A stretch of 64,000 nucleotides of DNA, from positions 1 to 64,000 of the forward strand of contig JANYCU010000041.1 of assembly GCA_025360125.1 (NCBI GenBank). The letters are read 5' to 3'. Below the pieces are notes generated by a model, which was not told where the DNA came from, searched no databases, and saw only the letters and a program-made list of their open reading frames with translations. The position numbers were made by a program, and so were the translations under genes. Shown here piece after piece: positions 52,675 to 61,261 of this stretch (positions are counted from its first letter, which is position 1; the number at the start of each line of letters is the position of its first letter). The DNA is from Armatimonadota bacterium (GTDB lineage Bacteria; Armatimonadota; Fimbriimonadia; Fimbriimonadales; Fimbriimonadaceae).

Positions 52675-52739
52675 CCGTTTGCCGTCAACCGTTTGCCGAT
52701 CGTGAAATTTATCCGGCAAACGGACAGCGGTAAACGGCT
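52675..52739. repeat. CCGTTTGCCG repeat cluster between DUF4139 copies 2 and 3
   Basis: CCGTTTGCCG occurs at 52675-52684 and 52689-52698, its reverse complement CGGCAAACGG at 52714-52723, and a weak copy at 52728-52739. The inverted pair could form a hairpin between the two genes. The unit is not seen elsewhere in the parts I checked. Confidence 0.6.
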
Positions 52740-52745
52740 AACTGA

Positions 52746-54155
52746 TTACCATTTCGTTTCAACCGAATACTTAACCGTCTTCACTTCGCCCGCTTTCAGC
52801 TTGAGCTCAAACACCATCGTGTTTGAATCTTCTTTGGTGAAGTCGTCCGACTTTTCGGTGACCTTCCAGTCGCCCCAGTGCCGTTCGTAAAGGAAGATTG
52901 TGGCGTCCTCCTTCTTACGATTTCGAACTTCAATTTCGAATGATTCACGGATTGAAGTGGCAGACAATCGCTTGAAGTCGGTTCGCTTTCGGTCAGCCCG
53001 AACGTCGAAGGATCGTCCGACGTTGAGCGTAATCTTCTCATCCCGTGGCGTGTGTCCAATTTGGTCTTCGCCGATGAATTGTAATGAGCCGCTGGCGTCT
53101 CGTTGATAGAGTCGGACCTTGCCCGCAGGCATCGGCATTCCGAGGTGTGATTTTTCATCATTCGTAAACTTGACTTTCACCATCGGGCTCAGTTCGCCAA
53201 CTCCAATCTCGCCCTCGCCAGGATAGTAATTCCCATAACCAGCCATTGAATCAAAGATGATCTGCTTCTTGAACGGAATGTTCAGTCCTTCGAGGAGGCT
53301 CAATTGCTTTGTCTCCTTGTTTCGAACGCTGGCGGGTCGCTGAAGGGTGTACAAGTGATATTCGAACAAGCCTTCTTCTTTAAACGAGTCTGCCTTCGCC
53401 ATCGCAGCACCACCTCGACCGCCCGTAAAGCCCATTGCTCGCGGTGCTTGAACAGTATTGATGTCACCAGCTAGTAGCTTGAGTTTTGCGTCCATAAACG
53501 AGAACCCAGCCTGATTGTTGATGGACACCCATCCTTGGATATCTGCCGTGTCCTTGGCTCCCAATGTGAGAACGTAGTTGGCGTTCCAGCTAATTCCGCC
53601 CGTCAGATAGCTCAATTCCATTTCGGCGGTTTGGTCTTTTTCGCTCTCTAGCTGCCAAAGCAACGACGGCTTCGAAATGAGTCCGTTGGGAATTTCCATG
53701 ACATCGATTTCGCCGGACGGAGACAAAATAATTCGTCCATCATCCGCCTTGATGACGAGTCCGTTGTAGCTGTATTGGCTACCGTTTCCGGTGTTAACAA
53801 CTGAAGTCGGTGAACTCATTAGGATTCCTTGCACGGTCTCTTTGGCATTTCCCATTGTTCGGGTAAATCGAACGCGCTTTCCTACAGATTTCTCAAGAAT
53901 CGCCTGAGGAGAAATTAAATCGTATTGGTAGTTCTGCTCAAGAATGTTGATTGAACCAGGATTGTTCATGCATTTGAAGCCAACACTGGTCGCGTCGATC
54001 AGCTGAGCAACATCCTCGATGACGATATTTTGTTGGCCCTTTCGCAATTTCACCGACCGAATATCCTTGACGAATCCGAGTCCCTGGTTATAAACCGTGA
54101 TCTCAGTGGAACCTGGCGCAAGCATTGCGCTCATAAAAATTAGTGGAGCAAACAT
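52746..54155 (-). CDS. DUF4139 protein, tandem copy 3
   Basis: This copy (469 residues) begins with a signal (MFAPLIFMSAMLAPG) followed by TEITVYNQGLGFVKDIRSVK. It has the same core as the other two but adds a Gly-rich segment near residue 240 (GFTGGRGGAAMAKADSF) and one near 300 (YYPGEGEIGVGEL). It is the first gene of the trio, with the CCGTTTGCCG cluster between it and copy 2, so transcription may be partly uncoupled there. Start ATG at 54155. Confidence 0.9.
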   Translation of the reverse strand: MFAPLIFMSAMLAPGSTEITVYNQGLGFVKDIRSVKLRKGQQNIVIEDVAQLIDATSVGFKCMNNPGSINILEQNYQYDLISPQAILEKSVGKRVRFTRTMGNAKETVQGILMSSPTSVVNTGNGSQYSYNGLVIKADDGRIILSPSGEIDVMEIPNGLISKPSLLWQLESEKDQTAEMELSYLTGGISWNANYVLTLGAKDTADIQGWVSINNQAGFSFMDAKLKLLAGDINTVQAPRAMGFTGGRGGAAMAKADSFKEEGLFEYHLYTLQRPASVRNKETKQLSLLEGLNIPFKKQIIFDSMAGYGNYYPGEGEIGVGELSPMVKVKFTNDEKSHLGMPMPAGKVRLYQRDASGSLQFIGEDQIGHTPRDEKITLNVGRSFDVRADRKRTDFKRLSATSIRESFEIEVRNRKKEDATIFLYERHWGDWKVTEKSDDFTKEDSNTMVFELKLKAGEVKTVKYSVETKW

Positions 54156-54292
54156 GTTTCCCTCAGTTGTAAAGACGACGAAATCGTTAGTTAGTTACCT
54201 TGGGAGCCAAAATTGTTCATTGGTTTTCCGGTCGCTCATCGGTTCAATGCAGGCGAGACGCCCACGCTGCGACGGTAAACTTTGCCCACAAT

Positions 54293-55030
54293 ATGAAATT
54301 GCTTGTGCCGATTAAGCGAGTCGTAGATCCCTACGCGAAAGTCCGACCGCTGGCCGACGGATCTGGGGTTGACACGACTGGAGCGAAGTTCGAAATCAAC
54401 CCATTTGACGAAATCGCGGTCGAAGAAGCGGTCCGCCTCAAAGAAAAAGGCATTGCCACTGAAATCGTGGTTGTTTCTGTTGGTGGCCCGCAGTGTGAAG
54501 ATCAATTGAGAAAAGCCCTCGCCATCGGAGCAGACCGAGCGATCTTGATCGAGACTGACGCAGTCTTGGATTCCCCCGCCGTTGCCGCCCTCTTAAGTGA
54601 TGTCGCCCTTGCCGAAGCTCCCGGCCTTATCCTCATGGGCAAGCAAGCTACCGATGACGATTGTAACCAAGTCGGCCAAATGCTCGCCGCCAAGCTCGGC
54701 TGGCCCCAAGCAACCTTCGCCGCCAAAGTTGAAATCACAGGAAATAGTGCTCAAGTGACACGCGAAATCGACTCCGGCGAGCAAGTCGTCGCTCTTCCGC
54801 TGCCAGCAGTGATCACCACCGATCTACGCCTCAATGAGCCTCGCTACGTTGCATTGCCCGGCATCATCAAAGCTCGAAGCAAGCCACTCGAAAAGCGACC
54901 AGCTACCTCGGTGCAGTCGCCAAAAACAAGTGTTTCGGCGGTTGAGCTTCCGCCCACAAGGCCACCCGGACGCCGGGTTGGATCGGTTCAAGAACTGGCC
55001 GCCGCCATCAAAGAGCGAGGTGCAATTTAA
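54293..55030 (+). CDS. etfB: Electron transfer flavoprotein subunit beta
   Basis: I start at the ATG at 54293 (245 residues), where the family begins (MKLLVPIKRVVDPYAKVRP); a frame open to 54200 is not needed. The AMP-binding segment VSVGGPQCEDQLRKALAIGA and LGWPQATFAAKVE are typical. EtfB with EtfA carries electrons from acyl-CoA and other dehydrogenases to the quinone pool. The stop overlaps the etfA start by one base. The divergent DUF4139 gene lies 138 bases upstream. Confidence 0.95.
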   Translation: MKLLVPIKRVVDPYAKVRPLADGSGVDTTGAKFEINPFDEIAVEEAVRLKEKGIATEIVVVSVGGPQCEDQLRKALAIGADRAILIETDAVLDSPAVAALLSDVALAEAPGLILMGKQATDDDCNQVGQMLAAKLGWPQATFAAKVEITGNSAQVTREIDSGEQVVALPLPAVITTDLRLNEPRYVALPGIIKARSKPLEKRPATSVQSPKTSVSAVELPPTRPPGRRVGSVQELAAAIKERGAI

Positions 55031-55920
55031 TGTCAAAACTTCTGGTCATCGCCTTTGACGCAACCGACGCCGCTACCAGCTTTGGCTTTGCCCACGCTCT
55101 CGGGCTCCCTTTCGACGTTTTGCAATTGACTGGTTTAAGCGTTCCAAGCGGTGCGGGAACGGTCACCTTGGCAAACCTCGGTTCGATTCCACCCGCAGAC
55201 GGATTAGCCAAAGCCCTGCAACCTTTAGTCGCCGGATATTCTCACATCGCCTCACCATCGAGCATGGGGAGCAAGGATGTCTTGGCTTACCTCGCTGGCC
55301 TTCTCGATACCGGAATGGTTACCGACGCAATCGGCGTCGTTTCACCAACAGAATTCAAGCGACCGATTTATGCGGGTGCGATGACGGCAACGATCAAAGT
55401 AAATTGTGACCCGATCATCATCACCTTCCGACCCGGAAACTTTGGCAAAGATGCGGCAAGCGCGAACGGCAACGAATCAACAACCAGTCTTAATGTGACA
55501 AGCCAAGCGACCATCCTTAGCGAGTCGAGCAAAGGCAGCGCTCGGCCTGATCTTAGTCAAGCCGCAATTGTCGTGTCTGGTGGTCGTCCCCTCAAAGATG
55601 CGGCAACCTTTGAGTCCGTCATTGGTGGATTTGCCGACGCGCTTGGCGCAGCCGTTGGTGCCACCCGCGCAGCGGTTGACGCAGGCATTGCGGCCAACGA
55701 CCTTCAAGTGGGTCAGACCGGAAAAGTCGTCGCACCGAACCTATATATTGCCGCCGGGATTAGTGGTTCCACCCAGCACATGGCGGGAATCAAAGATTCA
55801 AAACTGATTGTTGCGATCAATACCGACACCAATGCTCCGATCTTTGACGCTGCAGATTTAGGACTCGTCGGTGACCTTTTCACCGTGCTTCCGGAACTTC
55901 AACGCGAATTAAAACAATAG
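55030..55920 (+). CDS. etfA: Electron transfer flavoprotein subunit alpha
   Basis: The 296-residue product has the FAD-binding C-terminus of EtfA: VVSGGRPLKDAATFES, VGATRAAVDAG, and QTGKVVAPNLYIAAGISGST, followed by IVAINTDTNAPIFDAADLG. The N-terminal domain is shorter than in mitochondrial proteins but normal for bacteria. It forms the heterodimer with EtfB. The two genes overlap by one base. Confidence 0.95.
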   Translation: MSKLLVIAFDATDAATSFGFAHALGLPFDVLQLTGLSVPSGAGTVTLANLGSIPPADGLAKALQPLVAGYSHIASPSSMGSKDVLAYLAGLLDTGMVTDAIGVVSPTEFKRPIYAGAMTATIKVNCDPIIITFRPGNFGKDAASANGNESTTSLNVTSQATILSESSKGSARPDLSQAAIVVSGGRPLKDAATFESVIGGFADALGAAVGATRAAVDAGIAANDLQVGQTGKVVAPNLYIAAGISGSTQHMAGIKDSKLIVAINTDTNAPIFDAADLGLVGDLFTVLPELQRELKQ

Positions 55921-55964
55921 AAAGAGACGAACCACGGCAATCAAGTTAGCCGTCTGAGATAGTT

Positions 55965-56915
55965 ATGAGTATTACCGCCCTTGCCATATGCACCCTTTCC
56001 CTCCTTCAAAGTCAGGGCTCCGAAACGATTGCCACGATCAACGGAGAAGCCCTCACGGCGAAGAACTACTATCGCAGGATGGAATACCTTCCGGGCCTTG
56101 GGCGCCGCGCACCAACAGGACAATTCATCGAAATCATGCCATCGATTGCAACGCTTGACGCGATTGTGACCGAAACGCTCATCCTTCAAATTGCCAAGAC
56201 CAAGGGTCTACTTCCTTCGGAATCTGAAGTCGATCAAGAAGTCGCCTACCGAGTTCGAAAAAGTCCGACGTTTGTATCCGACTGGCAAACTTTCGGTCGA
56301 ACGCTTCCTGAATTGCGCTACATGATTCGAGTCGAAAAAGCTCAGTTCAAAATTCAAACCGATGGAATCGTGGTCACTGAAAGCGATGTTCAACGAAACT
56401 ACGACGCTTCAAAAGCCGCTCGGTTCACCTTGCCAGAACGAGTTCATCTACACGTGATCATTGCTAATGATGAAGACACGAAAGCAAAAGTCGATTCTGG
56501 CTTGACCTCAGGAAAGAAATTTGAAGATATGGCCCGTGAATACAGTTCAGATCCAAGCAAAATTGCTGGGGGTGAGTTTGGCGTCTTACCAGTTGAATTG
56601 CTTGGTGACGAGGTCAAAACTGCAGTCAAACCTTTGAAAGCTGGCGGTCGAACCGCTTGGCTCGGCAAGGACGGCGTTTATGCAAAGTTTCAAGTAGATG
56701 ATTTCATTCCAAAAGCCGTATTACCCCTCGATGCTGGGCTAAAGGAAGACATTCGAAGAGAAATGATGCTCCTCAAGGGCTCGAGCAAAGTGGACATCGC
56801 AAAACTTGTTCGAGAAGCCCGCGACACGGCCAAGATTACGATTACTTCGCCAGATATTGATAAGGCCTACAAGCAATTTGCGGAACTCGGAAAGAAAGCT
56901 GCAAACGGCGGATAA
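55965..56915 (+). CDS. Parvulin-type peptidyl-prolyl isomerase (PrsA/SurA-like)
   Basis: The 316-residue product has a short N-terminal hydrophobic stretch (SITALAICTLSLLQS), a helical chaperone part with DAIVTETLILQIAKTKGLLP, and a rotamase domain at about 150-250 (RVHLHVIIANDEDT, FEDMAREYSSDPS, GGEFGVLPVELLGDE). It is likely to be exported and to help fold envelope proteins. The stop shares one base with the mazG start, an unusual neighbour. Confidence 0.85.
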   Translation: MSITALAICTLSLLQSQGSETIATINGEALTAKNYYRRMEYLPGLGRRAPTGQFIEIMPSIATLDAIVTETLILQIAKTKGLLPSESEVDQEVAYRVRKSPTFVSDWQTFGRTLPELRYMIRVEKAQFKIQTDGIVVTESDVQRNYDASKAARFTLPERVHLHVIIANDEDTKAKVDSGLTSGKKFEDMAREYSSDPSKIAGGEFGVLPVELLGDEVKTAVKPLKAGGRTAWLGKDGVYAKFQVDDFIPKAVLPLDAGLKEDIRREMMLLKGSSKVDIAKLVREARDTAKITITSPDIDKAYKQFAELGKKAANGG

Positions 56916-57859
56916 TGCTGATTCTCGATGTAAGCCTCAATATAAACTTTGAGTTACTCCGAGCGGACATGGATGGTATTCCGGTCTACCATTCCAACGT
57001 CAACTGTCAAACATTTACAGCATTTGGCACCGCCAGACCCTATCCCGGGGCCGGGCTGGTCGAGCAGGGCGCGGTCGTCCTGGTGCCGATTAATGAGCCT
57101 TACTCAAAACTTTCGATTATCATGGACCTCCTCCTTGGACCATTTGGATGCCCATGGGATCGAGAGCAGACTCACGATTCGCTCAAGAAGTACTTATTAG
57201 AAGAAGTTTACGAATCGCTTGATGCCATTGACAAGCAGGATTTTGAAAGTCTTGCCGAAGAACTAGGAGACCTGACGCTTCAACCAGTATTTCACGCTCG
57301 ATTGGCGGATCGAGATGGCAAATTTGAATTCAACGATCCACTTCGTCACATTTGCGACAAGCTAATTCGGCGTCACCCCCATGTATTTAGCGACACCGTC
57401 GTTGCCAATGCAAACGAAGTACTCAAAAATTGGGATGCAATCAAAAAGCAAGAAAAACTCGGGCCAACATCCATACTCAGCGGAGTCCCAAATGCTCTGC
57501 CAGCTTTAGCACGAGCCCATGAAATCAGCCAACGAGCGGTGCGAGCCGGTTTCGAATGGCCAAACATCGACGGAGTACTTGATAAAGTCCGTGAAGAAAC
57601 CGTCGAGCTTGAGGAAGCTATCAAAAACGGCGACCCCGAACATATCAAATCGGAAATTGGCGACCTGCTGTTTACGATCGTCAATCTTGCCCGATGGCAG
57701 AAAGTTGACGCTGAAGATGCCTTGCGAATGATGCTGAATCGTTTTCAGACTCGATTCGAGTCAATGGAAGCCCATGCGCCTAAACCGCTGACTGAACTGA
57801 CGTTCGATGAATGGGATGACTTGTGGAATCAGGCTAAAAAGCTAACCAGCGAGGCATAA
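56915..57859 (+). CDS. mazG: Nucleoside triphosphate pyrophosphohydrolase MazG
   Basis: Residues about 75-314 match MazG: LLGPFGCPWDREQTHDSLKK, the metal-binding LLEEVYESLDAID and EELGDLTLQPVFHA, and a second copy of the motif (VREETVELEEAIKNG, IKSEIGDLLFTIVN). The first 70 residues (to VVLVPINEP) are an extra part that I do not recognise; it could be the tail of a lost tetrapyrrole-methylase-like domain. MazG cleans up non-canonical or excess NTPs. The 314 residues compare with about 260 in E. coli. Confidence 0.9.
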   Translation: MLILDVSLNINFELLRADMDGIPVYHSNVNCQTFTAFGTARPYPGAGLVEQGAVVLVPINEPYSKLSIIMDLLLGPFGCPWDREQTHDSLKKYLLEEVYESLDAIDKQDFESLAEELGDLTLQPVFHARLADRDGKFEFNDPLRHICDKLIRRHPHVFSDTVVANANEVLKNWDAIKKQEKLGPTSILSGVPNALPALARAHEISQRAVRAGFEWPNIDGVLDKVREETVELEEAIKNGDPEHIKSEIGDLLFTIVNLARWQKVDAEDALRMMLNRFQTRFESMEAHAPKPLTELTFDEWDDLWNQAKKLTSEA

Positions 57860-57868
57860 TACTCTAAC

Positions 57869-58708
57869 GTGAGAAAAGGATCTGCTAGAGGAATAGGGCA
57901 ACTTTTGAGTCCGGAGCGGCAATCCGTTTCCCGTGAAGTTCCGATTGACGATATTATTGCGAACAAGCGTCAACCACGACGATACTTTGATCAAGATTCC
58001 CTCGACGAGCTCGCAGAATCCATCAAGATTCATGGCGTTCTTTCTCCAATCCTGGTTCGTCCGCTTTCGGTCGGAAAGTTTGAACTGATTGCTGGAGAGA
58101 GACGATGGCGCGCATCGCAACTAGCTGGGCTGAAAACCATTCCGGTTTCCATTCGGTCAGTAGCCGGACAGGAATCGCTCGAGCTCGCGATCATCGAGAA
58201 TGTTCAACGCGAAGATATTTCGGCCTATGAAGCCGCGATGGCTTACCGACTACTTGTCGACGAATTCGGCTTGAATCAAGAAGACGTGGCAATGCGCGTG
58301 GGTAAAACCCGCACTTCAATATCGAATACGCTTCGACTGCTCCGACTTCCCGAGACAATCCTTGTCGGCTTGCAGGAAGGAAATATCTCGGAAGGACATG
58401 CCCGTGCTCTCCTTGGGTTCACGGATGAAGCCAAGCAAATCAGCGTTTACAGGCAAATTATCAGCGAAGGCTTGAGTGTTCGCGATGTCGAACGAATGGC
58501 GGCCAACGAAAAGGAGCCAAGGCAAAAGGCCCCTGCAACCCGCGTCGAGAAGGATGTCCATACCAGGCAGCTTGAAACAGCCCTGAGTGAACGATTGGGG
58601 CTTCCCTCGAAGATCACTCGGAAAGGAGAGCATGGGGTAGTCGAGGTCACGATTTATTCCGACGATGACCTCCAGAAAATTCTAGATCTCCTTGGTGTGG
58701 AGCTTTGA
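57869..58708 (+). CDS. parB: Chromosome-partition protein ParB/Spo0J
   Basis: The 279-residue product starts with GTG at 57869. It has the ParB layout: PIDDIIANKRQPRRYFDQDS, box II AGERRWRASQLAG (CTP-binding), ENVQREDISAYEAAMAYRLL and an HTH near VAMRVGKTRTSISNTLRLL. The C-terminal dimer part ends LGVEL. ParB binds parS and slides with CTP. parA is not adjacent in the window. The stop overlaps the next start by four bases. A half-match to parS (GTTTCCCGTGAA) lies in its own 5' part, weak. Confidence 0.93.
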   Translation: MRKGSARGIGQLLSPERQSVSREVPIDDIIANKRQPRRYFDQDSLDELAESIKIHGVLSPILVRPLSVGKFELIAGERRWRASQLAGLKTIPVSIRSVAGQESLELAIIENVQREDISAYEAAMAYRLLVDEFGLNQEDVAMRVGKTRTSISNTLRLLRLPETILVGLQEGNISEGHARALLGFTDEAKQISVYRQIISEGLSVRDVERMAANEKEPRQKAPATRVEKDVHTRQLETALSERLGLPSKITRKGEHGVVEVTIYSDDDLQKILDLLGVEL

Positions 58709-59580
58709 CGGTTCGCGTCGCTGCGGTCAATTGGAAGCTCCGAGCAGGACGATCCGACGCGGCATTCTGGAACCACGGCTACGAGTTTATTGAACGCGCA
58801 AACGACGACGGTGCCCAATTGGTCGTCATGCCCGAACTCTTCTCGCTAGAGCTTCTATTTCTCCAACCAGACATGCTCGATTCCAAAGTTCCCCACTATT
58901 TAGCTCAATATTGGGACGACATGGTCAATTGGCTTAGTCGAATGGCTCAAAGCAGCGGCATGGCGATTGTTGGTGGATCACATTTTCGAAGGACAGAGAT
59001 TGGAGTTCAGAATGTATGCCCCATCGCCTATCCCGATGGGCAAGTCTACTTTCAAGAAAAGAATAAGCTAACCGTGTACGAGCGATCAGATTGGGGAATC
59101 CAGACGGGAAGAGGCGTCCAGCCGTTGCCAGGCAGACTTGGAGTAAGCGTCTGCTACGACTGTGAGTTCCCCGAAGGGCCACGAACCCTCGCTGAAGACG
59201 GAATGTTGATTCATGCGGTGCCCGCATGGACGGAAACTCGTCGGGGGTTTCAGCGCGTCCGGTGGTCCAGTCAAGCGCGGGCTATCGAAAACCAAGTCTT
59301 TGTGATTCACTCTTCTCTTGTAGGCGATATCGGCAAAGAGCCCATTCCCGAGAGTTATGGTACTTCGGCAATTATTGCTCCCAGTATTGCCCCATTTCCG
59401 ATGGAGGCGATTCTTGCAGAATCCAAGCTAAATCAAGACGATGTGATCGTTGCTGGATGTGACATCGATGCCCTCTATGCGTCGAGAAATGAGGGAGAGG
59501 TAACTAACTGGCAAGATCGGGACTCCTCGTCATGGAATTTGCTGCCAAAGCCCGAAGGAATTGCTCCTTGGATCATTTGA
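58705..59580 (+). CDS. Carbon-nitrogen hydrolase (nitrilase superfamily)
   Basis: The product (291 residues, TTG start) has the nitrilase triad: E44 in VVMPELFS, K119 in QEKNKLTV and C150 in SVCYDCEFPEGP. The rest follows the fold, with HFRRTEIGVQNVCPIAYPDG and the end ENQVFVIHSSLVG. It would hydrolyse a C-N bond in an amide or nitrile; the substrate is not known. It overlaps the parB stop by four bases, a position that may be only operon economy. Confidence 0.88.
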   Translation: MTVRVAAVNWKLRAGRSDAAFWNHGYEFIERANDDGAQLVVMPELFSLELLFLQPDMLDSKVPHYLAQYWDDMVNWLSRMAQSSGMAIVGGSHFRRTEIGVQNVCPIAYPDGQVYFQEKNKLTVYERSDWGIQTGRGVQPLPGRLGVSVCYDCEFPEGPRTLAEDGMLIHAVPAWTETRRGFQRVRWSSQARAIENQVFVIHSSLVGDIGKEPIPESYGTSAIIAPSIAPFPMEAILAESKLNQDDVIVAGCDIDALYASRNEGEVTNWQDRDSSSWNLLPKPEGIAPWII

Positions 59581-59725
59581 TTCTAATAAGATTAGGTTAA
59601 TCCAGCAAAATTAGCATAGGTCTTTTAGCTCTTTCGTTACAAAACCTAACACGGTTTGTGAGACAATATGTTAGCTCTGGTGGCTACACCTGGGCGAAAC
59701 TATTTCTTCTTTGAAGGGCAAATCA

Positions 59726-60676
59726 ATGAATTACAAAAAAATTGGAATTATTTTGGGGGCAACAACGGTTTTTGGAGCTTCGTCTGCGTTTGCAAACGTA
59801 GTCATCACTCCTACGTTTGATGCGACCATTAATGCAGACCCGAACGCGGTTCAGATTAAAGCGACTATCAACCAGGCAATTGCTTTCTACAACACAAACT
59901 TTACTGACAACATCAACGTTGACATTAAGTTTCAACTAGGTGGCGGACTTGGCAGCAGCAGCACATGGTATCAATTCATGTCTTACTCGCAAATCAGAAC
60001 CGCACTTGGTACTGACGCAACGTCAACCGACGACGCAACAGCCATGTCATTCTTGGCAAGCGGAGCAGTGAACCCGGTAACTGGCGGCGCAAACATGGCA
60101 TTGACCAACGCAAACGCAAGAGCTCTCGGATTCACGGTTGCTGGCGGAAACGGTGGAAGCGATCCGTTCGACAGCACGATCACTTTGAATGCAAGCATTT
60201 GCAATCTCGTCCACGGCACAAACACCAATGCTAGCTTCTACGATCTTTATGCAGTTGCTTCTCACGAAATCGACGAAGCGTTGGGATCGTCTTCCAATGC
60301 TGGCGATGTATTCGGCGGCGGTCGAACTAACGTTACTGACCTATTCCGATATAACGGTGCTGGAGTCCGCTCATGGGATACATCATCCACGCATGCAGCA
60401 TTTTTCTCGATTGACGGCGGAACGACCAATATTGTGGAATACAACCAGTTGAGCCACTCACCCGGCGACTGGGGTGACTGGATTCATCACAATGGTACAC
60501 CTCAAGTCCAAGACTTCTCCGGAACTCCTGGCGTAACGGTCAACATGGGACCATCCGAAACTCGATTGCTCGATGTCATCGGTTATAACAAAGCCAGCGC
60601 AGTTCCAGAACCTGCTTCGATCTTGGCCCTTGGCCTAGGCGCAGTTGCTTTGATTCGACGACGAAAGAAGGCTTAG
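59726..60676 (+). CDS. PEP-CTERM-anchored zinc-metalloprotease-like protein (NF038122 type)
   Basis: The ATG at 59726 (316 residues) has GAAGGG upstream. A signal peptide (GIILGATTVFGASSAFA) is followed by a predicted peptidase domain with AVASHEIDEALG near residue 180, an HExxE-type site, and conserved INVDIKFQLGGG. The C-terminus is a PEP-CTERM sorting signal: VPEPASI, a hydrophobic helix LALGLGAVALI, and RRRKKA. It would be exported and processed by an exosortase, which is not in the window. A hairpin terminator follows 17 bases after the stop. Confidence 0.88.
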   Translation: MNYKKIGIILGATTVFGASSAFANVVITPTFDATINADPNAVQIKATINQAIAFYNTNFTDNINVDIKFQLGGGLGSSSTWYQFMSYSQIRTALGTDATSTDDATAMSFLASGAVNPVTGGANMALTNANARALGFTVAGGNGGSDPFDSTITLNASICNLVHGTNTNASFYDLYAVASHEIDEALGSSSNAGDVFGGGRTNVTDLFRYNGAGVRSWDTSSTHAAFFSIDGGTTNIVEYNQLSHSPGDWGDWIHHNGTPQVQDFSGTPGVTVNMGPSETRLLDVIGYNKASAVPEPASILALGLGAVALIRRRKKA

Positions 60677-60693
60677 TCCTTTTTACTTACTTG

Positions 60694-60728
60694 AAAAGCG
60701 TTCTCGACATCGTCGAGGACGCTTTTTT
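60694..60728 (+). terminator. Terminator of the PEP-CTERM protein gene
   Basis: AAAAGCGTTCTCGAC pairs with GTCGAGGACGCTTTT (one mismatch) across ATC, followed by TT. As it lies between convergent genes it may serve both. Confidence 0.85.
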
Positions 60729-60730
60729 GG

Positions 60731-61261
60731 TCAGCTCTCGTTTGGAGAAATATTCTCTAGCGAAGCGGCCATTTTCGTGGCGTTCGTCTGAGACTGGAGG
60801 GCCATCGTATCGTCATCATCAACTTGAATTCCATGATGGTGCAAAAGAGTATTCAGCATCGTAATGATATGGCTGGATTCCTGCTCCGCGAGAAGATTGA
60901 TTTGTAGGTCTAAGTGATTTCGCTGGTCAGCCAGTTTTTGCTGGCGATTTTGGCTGATGAGAATGAACGTTGAAAGGAAAATTGCTTCGAGCGAGACGAC
61001 AAGCGTGAGAATTCCAAACGGAGGAGGATCAAACCGCAAAGAAGTTTTAAACGGGGGAAACCAATTGATGAAGAGCCACCCGAAAAACCAAATGCAGTGG
61101 ACCCAGAGAAAGGTCATGCTTCCACAAAAGGCCGCTATCCTATCGGCAATTTTGTCAACCGGAGTTCGAGCATCATGCGCAGCTTGCTCTATGTCAGTTA
61201 TGGTTTGAATATTTTGTTCGACGATATCACTAAGCCTTTTACGTTGCTTCTTTTCCATCAA
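60731..61261 (-). CDS. DUF1003 membrane protein
   Basis: The 176-residue product has the DUF1003 layout: RIAAFCGSMTFLWVHCIWFF, then GWLFINWFPPF, and LTLVVSLEAIFLSTFILISQNRQ. That gives two membrane helices, with soluble ends facing the cytoplasm. The function of the family is unknown. It starts immediately after the lipid-kinase stop. Confidence 0.88.
   Translation of the reverse strand: MMEKKQRKRLSDIVEQNIQTITDIEQAAHDARTPVDKIADRIAAFCGSMTFLWVHCIWFFGWLFINWFPPFKTSLRFDPPPFGILTLVVSLEAIFLSTFILISQNRQQKLADQRNHLDLQINLLAEQESSHIITMLNTLLHHHGIQVDDDDTMALQSQTNATKMAASLENISPNES

Noticed and set aside
57925-57945. parS-like sequence GTTTCCCGTGAA in the parB gene
   Set aside because: It matches only about 11 of 16 positions of the parS consensus and encodes conserved residues, so I do not call it a site.
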